A DNA stretch of 64,000 nt from Xiphophorus maculatus. Lineage: Eukaryota > Chordata > Actinopteri > Cyprinodontiformes > Poeciliidae. The notes beneath the pieces were generated by a model. It searched no databases, was not told where the DNA came from, and worked only from the letters and a program-made list of their open reading frames with translations. The stretch spans positions 23,028,288-23,092,287 of the forward strand of contig NC_036450.1 of assembly GCF_002775205.1 (NCBI RefSeq). The letters run 5' to 3'. Positions within the stretch are counted from its first letter, which is position 1. Every line of letters starts with the position of its first letter. This document shows positions 51,871 through 64,000 of this stretch, in pieces. A program made the position numbers and the translations under genes.

Positions 51871-53172
51871 AGCATACTTGTGTCATGGCCAGACGTTATA
51901 TTCTTATTCTTCTGAGAAACATCCAAAAGTGCTGTTATGATAGCGTCACCTGGCCGTTTATTTCAGGACTTATTCTGTCTCTTTTTGTACAAGTTCTGAT
52001 CCTCGAGCGCCCCCTGCTGGTAGCTTCTTTAGTAGCAACTGTTATTACAGCAATTTGGTAAAATGCTGTAAAAACAAGCAATCGTTTCTCAATAGCTAAG
52101 AGTCCAGACCCTCTGTACGAAGCAAACCGTGGAAGAAGTGACTGGTTTTTACCGGGCCAAAAAATTTGGATGATTGAAGTTAACGATCTTGCTTTTTCAC
52201 ATAAAACTAGATTTATTTGGATAGTTTTTTTATTAAGAAATGCCATCGTTTAAAACTACTTTTTGTGTCTTAGGTTATTTTTTGTCTGATCTGTTTTAGA
52301 TCTGAAAACAGCTGAAATCTGTAAAAGTTGCTACAGAGTAGCAGCGATTATATTTTAAGAACGGCATATGAAAGACGGACAAGCGGCTGCCATCCTTGAA
52401 GCCCCTTCTGGTATGTCCGCAAGGAGGGAGCGAAGGCCTCGGTCCGCGGTGAAGAGGGCCTGGAATTGCAAACAAGATGGCGTCTGTCTGCGCCGCCTGC
52501 CTGTGAAAACGGATTCAAATCAGGCCGACCGACCAGTCAGGAATGTGTCGAACCTCCGGCCTTGAAGGAAGGAGATCCGACTGCTCATCGCACCTCGTAC
52601 AGACGGAAGTCCTTGACGGCTCTTTTACAACGATTGCGGACCACCAGAGAGAAAGAGCCGGAAAGGTTCAGGAGCCGCCGCAAAACGGCAGACGATGAAA
52701 GGCGAAGGAGGCAGTTCTTCAGACCGAAGCTTTGTTTTTTTTTTTAAGGTGTCTCCTGTGAGGATGTATAAAATGACCCGTCTGTTCATCACCAGGCATA
52801 TGTGGCAAATGCAGATACCAGATGAGCAAAAACAGGTGATGTGTAATTAAAACCGTGTTATTTGTTTAACAAAAACATCTCGGCAGCTTTTCCAAATCAT
52901 TACTCCTCCTCCACATACTATGTTTTTTGTTTTTTTCTAACTCGCAAATTTTAAAAAGACATGGTTTTCCTAAACCAGTGCTCTAGTTTTGAAAGAAGGG
53001 ACTTTCTTTTGACAAACCTTTTAAGGTTTGTGTCTTTTTCTTTATCGACATGAAAGAAAAAATTAAATGAGTTGCACCGTCCTAGTCAAAGTCCAGAACT
53101 TACCCTGTTTCACATGTGGTGTTGGGATTTCAGGAGAGATGCGAATTAGTAGTCAGTGTCAAGAAACTAAAG

Positions 53173-53270
53173 TAGGGCAGAGACGATTAATCGCAATTAA
53201 TTGTGATTAATCCATCCATTATTGAAATAACTGACTATTTTAATAATTAACCGGAGTATACAGACTTAAC
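53173..53270 (+). repeat. hAT-like end fragment
   Basis: TAGGGCAGAGACGATTAATC followed by CAATTAATTGTGATTAATC resembles the left ends at 27437 and 43729. Confidence 0.45.
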
Positions 53271-53339
53271 AAAAGGCAATTTGCTAAAGAAAAAAGAACC
53301 CAAAAGACATCCTCACAGCAGTAATTAAGTCAAAACTGA

Positions 53340-53570
53340 CCAAATTTAGCAGCGCACGCACTGCACGATTGACTGTGCTAAGACCCGCCTCTGGCCTCTG
53401 ATTGGTTGTTTCTAGTTAGCAATGGGAGAAGCCAGACAAGATTAAAAGAACAATTTCCACAGATTATCTGTCTCGTATTACACTGTCACAACATGGTGAC
53501 GGTTTCAACAAATATGTAAAACTTTTTTCTTTTTTTTTAACAAAAATGACATACAACAGCTTCAGGATCT
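53340..53570 (-). repeat. Inverted relative of the 51486 repeat
   Basis: Read on the minus strand it gives the ACTGTC/GTGACAG, ACAGATAATCTGTGG and GGCGGGTCTTAGCACAGTCA parts of the same family. Confidence 0.5.
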
Positions 53571-55290
53571 GGAGATATTTTCCTCGGCATTCTGGGTAAA
53601 TCCCTGCAGCCCAGAGATTCAAAGTCCACTCCTGATCTCAGACAGGCGACTGATTCATCATCGGTGTGAGCCGAAGTACTTTCACTGGAGACCCTTGTTG
53701 TTCTGCTCAGACTGCCAAGCCGAAGGTCAGTCGGAGTAACAATGATCCCAGGAACTTCTGATAACATCAAGGCTGTTGTTCCTGACAATACCAACATTTG
53801 TTTATGCAGAAACTCCCCGATCGAGTCATGAGACTTCCCTTGTGTTTACACAGCATTCAAACCCCACTGACCGACAAGCAGGAATAAGAGGGCACTGGGA
53901 GGACTGGCACCAGTTGCTCCCCTCCCAGTCTCAACACTCTCAAAATAGTCGGCTCGCTCTCCTTCACGGCCGTGTAAACGGTAGCTGGAAGCACAAAAGT
54001 TGTTGCTTCGCACCATTCTCATTACGCGGGGCCGGTGCCTACCTCCAATTTTCCCGCCACATAATTCTATTGAATTAGGCCAAAGTAGAGGATGGAAGAC
54101 GGTGGAGCCAATAAACACTCGAGGAAACAAAGCGAAGTTTGGCAGACGTGTTGGACGTCAACCGAAGGAGCCTTCAGCATGTGAACAATCTGCCCTGGAC
54201 GCCGCCGCCGGCTTTTTCCTCAGCTGTTAGCTTCCCAATAGGAAGGAGCTTAAAAGACAGATTTAGCATGAAAGCTTTCTCATCTTACATCCAAACTAAA
54301 TCTGGTGATGAGTGACCTTTTTTGAACAAATGTTTAAAAAAATAACAACAGCAAAGTGAGTTGAAAAATAAGCAGTAATTTGATTATGGACTCGGTTATC
54401 GAATTACACTTTAAGGTGAACTCTGAGTTGACATGTATAAACCCAAAATGCACGTAAAAATCTCACAATTTGTTTTCCTCTTGCTAAATTTACACTAAAG
54501 AGAGTCACTGTGGGCTTAAATGAAACCATTTAACAAACTATAACAAACTGTTATCTGACTATTCTGGCGCAAACGCTGCTGATATTCTCCAATTCATTAT
54601 ATCTTTCATTAAAGGAAAACTAATTTCTTAATGAAAAATGGCTCCGGCAGTCTTTACATTGGTCATCTTTTACCACAGCGGGATATCTAATGCTAAAATG
54701 TAACCAAAAAAACCCCAAAAGAAATTAAAAAGTGCAAAAACGAGTGTACTGGACTATTTCTTGTATTTATTTATTTTTTATTATCAGTTTTACCTGCTCA
54801 ACAATAAACAAAACTTTTATAAAATCTGTGTATTGTTACAGAACCAAAACAGAACAAAGGCCTTCAGACTGTTGCCTTATTAAAATAATTTCCAAATCAT
54901 TAAATAAATTAGTATTATTATTTTGTTGACCTTTTTTTTTTTTTAAACCAATCCTGACTTGTGGTCAGGGGCCAAACAAAATCATTTCAAGGGCCACAAA
55001 CGGCCCCCGCGCCACACTTTGGGCACTCAGTTCAGAGTAACGATACTCCATAATAAACGTACTCGAGTAAAAGTAAAAAAAAATTAGAACATTGTAAAAA
55101 GTATTTTTTATTTTTTCCAAAAAAATGTAACTCAAGTAACTAACAGTTAGTACACAACTCTGCTTTTTTTTTTTAGCAACATTTCGTTCTACTATCATTC
55201 ATCCATTTTCACAAGTGACTAAACTAAATCCTGTTCATCTGAAAGAACACAAACACTTTCTGGTGATCCAATCAGAGCTCGGCGCCTCGC
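53571..55290. other. Intergenic DNA
   Basis: No gene recognised. A short piece at about 54960-55025 (GGGCCACAAACGGCCCCCGC) is a familiar dispersed fish repeat. Confidence 0.45.
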
Positions 55291-55299
55291 AGCGACATT

Positions 55300-55636
55300 A
55301 AATAGATCGTCTATTGACGAGGGATCCGGATCCAGAGGTTTGGTGGATGGGGGGAGGGATCTACCGGGTCACCCAGTCAGTCACTCCCATCCCAGCCAGC
55401 AGCAGCAGCAGCAGCAGCAGGAGCAGCAGCAGAGTCTGGCAGGACGGAGCCATTCATTCTTCCGCGAGCCGCGGACGAAACGTGGAGGAGGATGAAGACA
55501 GCCTGACGACGAGAAAAGTCACGGCATATAACCAAGACCCGGTCGTCGAACCCGACACTTTTAATTCAGAGAAAGAGGAGAAGAACTTTTGAGTCTTCGT
55601 GGGGATCAGAGGGCGTTTCGTTCCTCACTGTTCCAC
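55300..55636 (+). other. Candidate 5' noncoding exon of a downstream gene
   Basis: A GC-rich island containing a CAG repeat (about 55399-55437) ends at a strong donor, TTCCAC|GTAAGTACGCG (donor at 55637). An open frame across it has no ATG at a sensible place and is low-complexity serine. In human, LHFPL2 follows ARSB on the same strand and has 5' noncoding exons, so lhfpl2 is a plausible owner. That is inference from gene order as I remember it. No LHFPL2 coding exon is seen in the window. Confidence 0.4.
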
Positions 55637-57080
55637 GTAAGTACGCGAGTCTGAAGGGAAATGTTTCCAAACTTCTTCTTTAACTTTCCGTCTGTGGCAA
55701 CAATATAGACCTTCCCTGTTTTGTGTTTGTTTTTTAAAAACCCCTGTAGCTTTCAATCGGAGTAGATGTGGTCCTTTTTTTTTTTTTTTTGCCTCAGTGT
55801 CTCCACTGCGTGATTTTGAAGGGAAACGCGTGGCAGGAAAGCCGAGAGAACTGATGCGGTGCCAAACAATACAAAGGCTAAACTTACGGATCCGTCAGAA
55901 ACGCTTCAGGGTTGAACGGAAACGATACGAATCAGGACGATTGGAAACCATTCCGATAATCAGAAGTGGGGAATCTTTATATTTGCCGACTCGTATTATT
56001 TTCCCGTGTGGGCTGTCATGAAGTAAAACAGGTAGATATAAAAATAAAAAATAAAAAAGACGTACTCTTTGAACAAAAGTAAAAAAATACGTATTTTAAA
56101 TGCAAAAAACAAATTTTTTGGGGGAAAATATATCAAGTCTAGATGTGTATATTATTTATATATGATTTAGTTCAAAGTCAACTTAAATCAATTGAATTCT
56201 TTCCAACACAATCAAATATCATTGTTACAAAAACGTCCTCAGATTTAGTCTGTTTTTGCTTTTTTTGTGTGTCACATTAAATACTTCAGATATCAAGCTA
56301 ATTTTAATATTATACAAAGACATGCAGAGTATATTCCAGATGCAATGTTCAAATGATTATTTCACTTATGAAGCTGAAACGAGTTTTGGAGTTTAATTTA
56401 CGTAGCCACACCCAGACCTGATTAGAGACCCCTAGATTAGAGAGACTGGACCTCCCTTCTCTCAGTTAAGGTCAGTCAATTCATTTCAAGAATACCTGAT
56501 TTATCCCAATGGGAAATTAAATGTTGTCGTAACTCAAATCTGGTCCATGTGTCTTCAAAGAGTTGTTGTGGATGGTGTTGATGTAGGTAGCGAGGAGCTC
56601 CTGTAGCAGTAAGTCTTGCTATGAACCTGAGGGAGCTTCTGACTGAAGATTGTTACTGTATGACAATCTCATGACTGCTACGACATGCTAATAGCTCAGT
56701 ATCCAGGTAGCAGAGACAATATCCCGTAGTAATACGTCCTGTTAGCACTGCTAACAGGATCTCTGTCTGGCCGTATGGTCAGAAATCCAGGCAGAGAGGC
56801 ATTGAAGTTGGGGTTACGACCCTTTGTTCGATTGGAGAAACGAATTGAACTTCCTCCTTCTCTCTCTGCTTATTGGTCCTGCTCTCTGTCCGGGAACCTT
56901 GTCTTTCAAAGCCTCTGGAATTTGGGGTCGAAGTTTAGGTATCATGTGAGCTTTTGAGATGCTAATCAGCTGCTCCCTGTCACAATTTAACAACAACAAC
57001 AAAACAGAAAAAGGAGACTGGGCAAAAATGTCACCCACTGAAAAGTTGCAAGGTGAAAACTGCCACTGACCCCAAAGACC
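55637..57080. other. Gene-free DNA
   Basis: No coding exon recognised. One short palindrome, CCTGTTAGCACTGCTAACAGG, lies near 56738. Confidence 0.45.
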
Positions 57081-57089
57081 ACAAAGACT

Positions 57090-57490
57090 TGTCTCACGTT
57101 TCCCGAACAGGATCACGATCTCAGAGACTTTTTTTGGGAGACTACTCTGTGGACGGATAAGACATCCGGCAAGAAGCGAACATCACGTCAACAATCAGAC
57201 ATGGCGGTGGCAATGTGATTGTCTGGGGTTGCGATCAACTTGCAACAGCTGATAGAACCACAAATTCTGCTCTCTACCAGGACGCTCCAAAAAAATATGA
57301 GGTTTCTGACCTTAAGCAGGAGAAAACATGGGTTGTGAAATAGGACAATGATCCAAAGAACACCGCATCTAAATGGCAAAAGGAAGAAAAAAAAAAGGAA
57401 GGTGGAGTGGCCAAGTTGAGGTCTGGACATAAATCTAATGGAGATGCAGTGGCATGACCTTGAACGAGCCGTTGATGTTGAGAGTATAGT
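57090..57490 (+). pseudogene. Tc1-like transposase fragment, broken
   Basis: DNA matching the DDE part of fish Tc1 transposases: CTCTGTGGACGGATAAGAC, CAACAATCAGACATGGCGGT, GTGATTGTCTGGGGTTGCG, TTCTGCTCTCTACCAGGACG, GACAATGATCCAAAGAACAC and GGAGATGCAGTGGCATGACC. Stops and frameshifts break every frame (at least two stops), so it is an old dead copy. Confidence 0.8.
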
Positions 57491-58224
57491 ACAACTAGTT
57501 ATTAAGTTTACGGGGCAGTTTCTTTTTTTTTCACACAGCACAATGACGCTCTTCTCTCGGTAAATGAAAATCCTCTTTTGCAAACAGCTTTTTGTACTTT
57601 CTCAGGTTGCCTCATTAGACGAAACCCCCAATAAGCCAACGGAAAGCTACTAATTTACCAGCTATGGCTTAAGCTATAAAACGAGCAAATCTTTTTGTCT
57701 TTTTTTTTAAGTGATCCCTTCCAGGAAAAGCGTCATTATCCCCAAACACCTGCATGTGTCAGAAGGCATATGAGTGGTTTAAGGTTGCTGCTCTGTTCTG
57801 GCTTCAGGAGAAAGTCTGCGCTCTTGACAAGATGCGACCCAGATCTTTGTCTGGTTGTAGCGTTGAGTTTCATTACCGGTTGCAAACCAGTGTTTGTGTG
57901 TGAAAAAGAAAAGGTCTGTTCAGGGCGAGCTGTGCATTGAACGACGCTCAACACTGCAGCTAATTCTTGGACGCGTTTCTCGTCTCTTTGCTCTCCTGCT
58001 AATGTCCCTTCTTGTTTTTTTTTAAGCGTGCTTAATTGTTTTGTTGTTGTCACGTTTACAGCTGTGAAATTATAGCGCTGCAGCAGTAAAAGTGTGGTCT
58101 CGCGCTTGTAACGGCAATTAGCTACAACCTATTTGTGATTTTTTTACTTAAAGGAAAGCAGTCGAGCCCTGATTAAAATCTGAGTTAAAGATAGCGCGGT
58201 CAGCAGCCGGGAGAAATTTGAGAT

Positions 58225-58580
58225 CGCCTGTTGTTCCTCAAGGCTCTGTGTTTGGCCCATTAAAAATCCCAAAGCTTCTCTTCACTTAACCCACAGGAAA
58301 AAAAGGATAAACACACGCATTTCTGTCTTTCAAGCAGCAGCCTAGACACGCAGATCCAATTGGTAGAATCCATTTTATCCTCTTCTCCTTTCACGTGGTT
58401 CCCCAAGGCTCCGTGTTTGGCCCGCTAAAAATCCCAAAGCGTTTCTTCGCTGCGGCTCTGCTGAGTGCCGCTCTCCTCCACCTAGCCCGCAAGAAAAGCA
58501 CAAAGACACACATTTCTGTCTCTCCAGCAGCAGCCTGGAGCTGCAGATGCGTCGGAAAAGCACATTTTATCTTCTTCTTC
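58225..58580 (+). repeat. Tandem duplication carrying a LINE reverse-transcriptase motif
   Basis: Two adjacent copies (about 58225-58392 and 58393-58580) share CAAGGCTC-GTGTTTGGCCC, AAAATCCCAAAGC, CATTTCTGTCT and AGCAGCAGCCT. Each begins with codons for VPQGSVFGPL, the conserved RT block of LINEs (VPQGSVLGPLLF in L2/CR1/Rex types). The rest is not recognisable as RT. Confidence 0.65.
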
Positions 58581-58599
58581 TTCAAAGCAAGGAAAAAGG

Positions 58600-61030
58600 A
58601 TTACCAGCCTCCTCCTTTGCTTGGTGCCGATGATCCAGTCAGCGTTGCTTTGACTGCACTTTACAAAAAAAGAAGCAAAAACAAAACCATGAAACAAAGA
58701 TTTTTAACTGCGATCCTGTTCAAACAAACCGCATCGTCTGCTTCTTTGTGCCTCTTCCAGTTTTAAGGGAAAGCTTTTGTCACGAGTCCAGGATCTTGGT
58801 TACGCTTTATGGGGGCTGGTCAGTGCACGATTCCGGGACGGGAGACTATTTTTAGTGAATGATTTCAGCTAAATATCAAGCACTTCTTTGACTCCCTAAT
58901 ACCCGCGCACCTATCCAGGCACGAGAGCAAATTTTGTCAGGCGGGTTTACAGACGGAAATTAGACCTGGGACCCAACCGGCGGCTGAGTGAAACCAAAAC
59001 CGAGACCACAGTGTCTCCATGACCAAAGTGTGAAATCCACTAATTGAATGTCTGCTCCCGCGCCAGAAAGGTTAACCTAAACGACTCCAGTCAACTGGAG
59101 TTAAACATCTGGAATACAGTTTTTTTTTTCTAAGTAAAAGCCCCACGGTGGATATCCTTCCATGGAAATGGACCTGATGACAAGGCTCGTTCGTTTGCAT
59201 CACACGTCCTCAAAGTGCTGAGACGAGACTTCTGCTTAGAGTTGGCTTTTTCTTTTCATATCTGATTTTATTATAAGCACTTCTCCAGGTCATTGGCTCA
59301 CCCTTTGGAAGTGCTTTTTGTGTCAATAAAACAATTAGCAAGAGAAGCTAGTTTTTTTTTTGTTGTTGTTTTTTCTTTTCTCATGGAACCTTCAAAACAC
59401 AGCTTTTATGTCACCCGTAGGATTGTTTATTTGGCTGTAAAAGTGACGTAATGCGAGAACTCTTACTAATCCAGAGTTGGGTAACATTACGTCAATCTTT
59501 TTTTTTTTTTCCTCTTAAAGGGTCTATGGAGAGTTTTTCCACATTTAAAAGCTGCTGTGTGTCAGACTTAGTTGTTTTTTTAATGGAATCACTTCACAGA
59601 AAGGACACTTGTCCTCTCAGACATCTGAGACACATTATTTAGTTTTTTGGTTCTCGTCCTTTAAAACCGTCACGGTTTTTGTTCAGCTAAACTTAAAAGC
59701 AACTTTGCCGAGTGATCTGACGTAGAGTAGTTTGAAACTATCTTCTCAGATTATAGCATCACGTCAAACAGCTGTTGTTAAACAAGCCAGCAGCGAAAGC
59801 TCAGATGGATACAGTTTAGCTAGGAGCCTCACCTGGGGATAGAAACGTTTGTGATTGGTTGCCACCGCAGTCGGAGCTTTGATTTGGGAATGACGTCACA
59901 CACTGCGTGTGGAATACAATTTACATATGTTGGCCGCTTTGCCCCGTGGCTAATTTCTGTTAGCAATACAAGGACAACAACAATTGTTTGTTTGCCGGTT
60001 TGCTCGCTCAAACACTCGAGATAAAACCAGATATTCGGATATTAAAGTGCCATTTCTTCTCAAAATGAAAGTCTGCCATATGAAGTTTCTGTTGAAAGGT
60101 GATTTCGTCTTGAGAAGAAATTGTTAGTGACTACCCTGATGAATGCGAGGGTTTTAAACTTGACACCCTTTTTATAAATTCTTTAGACTCTTATTTTGAT
60201 GTAAAGAAGGAAGTTTTTTTATTTTATTTTCCCTGATTCGTGAACAGAGGCGACTAAAGACCTCTTGTTGGACAGTTAACAGCACTCAGGTATAAAAAAC
60301 AATGAAGGAGTTTCCACCGTGTTTAAATTGACAGAATGACAGAAAAGAAATGTAGCATTGTTAGGTATTATTACAACTCTGTGATTGGCTAAGAGTTAGC
60401 CAATCACAGCTGTACCAGTGGCTGCTGTAGTGTCATTAGCAGCTAATGATGCTAAAACTAGCTGTCAGAGCTGCCTGTCTACATTTAGGTGAGGTGCTGG
60501 TTTATAGCTTTATTTTTGGTCTGGAGATTTGAGGATGTCAAAGTCTAAATTTTAGTCACGTTCTCTAAACCTGAGTTAGATCATTCCAAACTGATTTATT
60601 CAAATTCTGTTTGGACACAATTTGACATTAACAAAACCTTTCATTTGCTATTTGTGAAAATACAAAAGTGGAGAATTTTCGTCGCTTTTTTCCCCCCCAT
60701 TAGTATTTTCTTAGCATGAGAAAAGCATAAAAACCAAAATACTCTCACTAGTCAAACTGGAACCTTGCACGCCGTTTGCAAATTCTTCTATACACATCTC
60801 TCTTTTTTTTGTTGGAACCTTTACTATCATAATCTTGCCAAAAGAATGTCTAAATTTGTATGAATTCCTGTGAAACCAATAAATCACATGGTCATGTCTG
60901 TACCAGTATTATTACAGCCATAGTAGTACTAACACAGTGTTTTGTGTCAGGCTGTTGTAATGAAACACAAATTGTCAGTGCTAAATTAATGTCTATAAAT
61001 AAAATATTTTAAATATTATGATTTTTCTTT
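58600..61030. other. Gene-free DNA
   Basis: No coding exon recognised. A perfect hairpin lies at 60379-60409. Confidence 0.45.
60379..60409. repeat. Perfect hairpin with two CCAAT motifs
   Basis: CTGTGATTGGCTAA, a 3-nt GAG loop, then TTAGCCAATCACAG: 14-bp arms without mismatch, each arm holding an ATTGG/CCAAT box. Confidence 0.8.
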
Positions 61031-61034
61031 AATA

Positions 61035-61362
61035 GTCAGTGGTGGGTAGGCCAATAAATCAGTCGTATAATAAATTAAAAGGAGGTTATTTCCTTTTTTC
61101 TCTTTTCTCTCTCTTAGGATAATTTTGACTTTATAAATAATTTTATTTGCCGTTTCTGTTGTTTTGTTAATTTATTTTTTAAAAATGTCTTTCAGTTTCA
61201 GGGTTAAATGCTCATTAGTATTTAAAGTTTATTGATCTTTCAGAATGTGTTCTTCCATTGACATACCATTATATTAGCTGAAAATGGTTTCGAAAGAAGA
61301 ATATTAACACAACGACTTCTGGGGCAATTTATTGTCCAGCAAACTTTGTCATCATGACCGGC
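61035..61362 (+). repeat. Dispersed repeat family D, copy C
   Basis: Shares AAAATGTCTTTCAGTTTC, GGGTTAAATGCTC and TTCTGGGGCAATTTATTGTC with copies A and B. Confidence 0.6.
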
Positions 61363-64000
61363 CTAGTGGCGGCCATATTGGATTTTGAAGTAAGGGTTGG
61401 TTAGCAACTTCCGAAGTCCCAAGTTGGAATTCCAACTCCCAAATCACAACTTCTGCACACAAACGGATCATTCCATTCGTGTGCGATGGCTCCATATGAA
61501 TTAGCCAGCGTAGGAACAATGTTGCGGGGAACTCCGCGGAGGTCAAGACCTCGACCTTGTATACGTTACTTTGAGCCACCCGCTGACAATTAAATTGGAG
61601 TTGAGTGCAAAATTAACACGATACAATGGGTATATCATCAGGGGGGATTTGTCACGATGAAATCAACCTGACTTATCCTTTCACGCAGTGACCTCTCCTC
61701 CTGCCCTCGTGTTTCTTTCCACGCACCGAAACAGCCAATCCAGCCCCGCCAACCCTCTGAAACCTGACAGAACTTTATTGCTCTCTACATGCATCCCCGC
61801 CCTCAAATGCAGCGCTCCGAGCCAGTCATGCGCGCTGATTAGATTAGGCAGCACTGGAGCTAATCACCCTTCCCTCTGCTATTCTTTACTACCCCCAGCC
61901 ATTTCTTTTCTTTTTTTTCCCTCTCCTTGGACTTTCCATGTCCTCTGTACTCCCTGAGGTTTGTGGAGATGAGTCTCCCCTCAGGGGGTGGGAGGGAGTG
62001 GCAGTGGGAGAGGGGATACACATCTGCCTCCAGCGGCAAAGCAGAGCTCTGTTTACAGGGAAACCAGCATGGTGGGGTCTTCTGCGATAACAAAGCCTCG
62101 CCCGAAACTTGTCTGAAGAGAAAGCGGTGCAAAGACATGAATGACTCGTGAAGGGGAGAAAGCCAGGGAGGGGCTTTTGGACCCTTCTGTGGGGTGAAAC
62201 GAGGAGAAAGAATCTGGGAATCTGCGGCGGGTTTTTTATTTTTTGTTCATTTGTAGAGAGCCGGGGGTCAGTCTCTGGGGAATGAACGGCAGACAGACGG
62301 TTGGTTTTGCAGCTGCACCCCCCCACCACCCCCTCAGCTTTCTGTCTGGTCCCTGAGCGACTGCAGACTCGTTAAGCTGAACATGTTTGCGTGTTCGTTT
62401 GAGCTCACGTCTCCGGTTCTCTTCACCCCCCTTTTTTTTGTGTGTCTTTGCCGGCAAACGCGGCGACAGACACGTTTGAATATTGATCACGCCGGACCTG
62501 GAGTCACTGGAGTCACAGCTGTATGCTAATGATGGAAGGGTTCCACCGGACCACAATAGGCAGCCTGTGTTTGCGATGTGCGATAAGGCCCGTATCATAT
62601 GTTCGCTTTGGCTCGGGTCGTGGAAAAGGCTGTAAGCTGTGGGAACGAGATAGCACCAAGCCGGGCATTGTGTTCGTGTGACGGATGAGAGTAGTCACGA
62701 CTCGCTTCACGGCTGGCTCCCGGTTCGCAGAGCGCCGCAAGAACCACTACAAGGAGATGACGAACGTCCAGCTCGTCCAAACAAATACTACAATGGCTAG
62801 CTGCCTTTTGGTGGAAGGGATAAGTTGTGTTTTGTTTTAAGAAGATTTCAGTAACAACAAATTCTGGTTTCGAGGGGATTTTTGGCCATCGAGAACATTC
62901 TCAATGCTAAGCTGCTTAGAATTAAACAAACAACTCGGCATTTTCTCAACCAGTAGGGAGATTTTTCCCTCCACCGAAATGACCATATGGTCGAACAATT
63001 TGACACTTTGAAAATAAATTTGCTTAAGGGAAAGACGCTGATTTAAAAAAATATTTTCTTTGGAAAAATATGTTTTGGCACTAGTTTTCATTGCCCGTAT
63101 GATTTTGCAATTTGACATTTCGAAACTGAACTCGCTTAATGAAAACACGGCAATTGAGAAAGTTCAGGTATTTGATATTGGCGAAGACTTTCTCTATTTT
63201 TAATTATCACAAGCAAGTAAAATATTGGCTATAAGACGAAGAATTTGCTTTTTCTACCCAAACCTGCTTTGAATTCATTGAATAAATTTGGCTAAATACA
63301 GCAAGTATTTTCAAAGAAAGAGTGACCTGGATCCTGATCTTATTCACTCGAATTGATTAAGTGGTGTTATACTTTCTTTTCCAATTGATACCTAGAAAAT
63401 TATCAAAATTATTTTTAATACGCCAAACCTGCAGAACACTTTTTAAAGTTTCGCATCCAGAATAATTCCCACCTCCTTTTCCAGCAACAAATCTGACTAG
63501 TTTATTGTTGACTGGTTAAAATAATATTTTGTTTTGGCCCTTGAATCTTTTTGACTGGAAAATGTTGGCCTATTTCACAAGAAGTGATCTGAGTTCTTGT
63601 CAGAACCTAATAGTGTTTTGTCCGAATTCAGCAGTATGAAAAAATATATATATATAAAAAAAAGAGCAACAGCTGGGTATTTTGCTTTCTTCAAATCAAG
63701 TCTAAATATGTTGGAATTTCTGGATCACAACATTGCAGTCCAGCTGCCTCTTTTATCGTGAGGATTTCTCAAATGAATCCCTCTCTTGGCTCAAACGCAG
63801 CGCGGTCAACATTCCTTTACTTTTCGCTCGTTTCTACAGTCGGGTCCCGTATGACTGCGCAGTCGGTGTCGATGCGTTGTCCAACGTTGGTTGCGCCACA
63901 AAAACAATATCTGTAATTTGGAGAGGCAGACCTTTCATTATTCATTTTTACATCTGGTAGCCAAAGGTTATTAACATTCTCTCTAGCAATTTATTGGCTC
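61363..64000. other. Gene-free DNA at the right edge
   Basis: No coding exon recognised. A stretch at about 61370-61580 looks like repeat DNA. If the exon at 55300-55636 is real, this would be its first intron. Confidence 0.4.

Noticed and set aside
55314-55592. 92-residue frame in the GC-rich island as a coding gene
   Set aside because: It has no proper ATG and is serine-rich from the CAG repeat. A noncoding exon explains it better.

Overview
The window reads as a piece of nuclear chromosome from a ray-finned (teleost) fish. The genes are split by GT-AG introns, the U2 snRNA is vertebrate-like, and the background is full of repeat types typical of fish (CACTA, hAT, Tc1, piggyBac, tRNA-derived SINEs, a U2-targeted LINE, GGAT-tailed retrocopies). 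I cannot name the species. Everything here was read by eye, with no alignment or database search.

Layout, left to right. (1) 173-1739, minus strand: five internal exons of an M3 metallopeptidase, best matching neurolysin (nln), running off the left edge. (2) 1788-9053: a CACTA/EnSpm DNA transposon in the intron upstream of those exons. It has matching CACTG...CAGTG ends, a 2-bp CA duplication and two apparently intact genes: an 880-residue zinc-finger transposase and a four-exon gene for a 526-residue SAM-like protein. (3) 9596-about 26040: a tandem array of U2 snRNA genes in 2,295-bp units. Five U2 copies are intact. The sixth is split by a U2-targeted, Keno-like LINE (21366-24388), and its spacer is split by a non-autonomous hAT element with an 8-bp target duplication (24677-25838). 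Every spacer carries the same SINE and the same piggyBac remnant, so old transposon debris is being copied along with the snRNA gene. (4) 26041-28400: gene-free DNA with Tc1 and hAT fragments.

(5) 28533-49083, plus strand: a complete eight-exon arylsulfatase B gene (arsb, 523 aa), arranged head to head with the nln fragment. Its 11.7-kb sixth intron holds Tc1-like, hAT-like and foldback debris, and a CACTA-type MITE ends 47 bp before the last exon. (6) 49317-64000: no recognisable coding gene. There is a candidate 5' noncoding exon at about 55300-55636 (human gene order suggests lhfpl2, but this is inference), a broken Tc1 transposase, a tandem duplication carrying a LINE reverse-transcriptase motif, and several dispersed repeats.

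The genes do not form a pathway. nln is a cytosolic or mitochondrial oligopeptidase, arsb is a lysosomal sulfatase and U2 is spliceosomal. The most interesting parts are the apparently whole two-gene CACTA element, and the U2 array with its target-specific LINE carrying an in-frame internal deletion.
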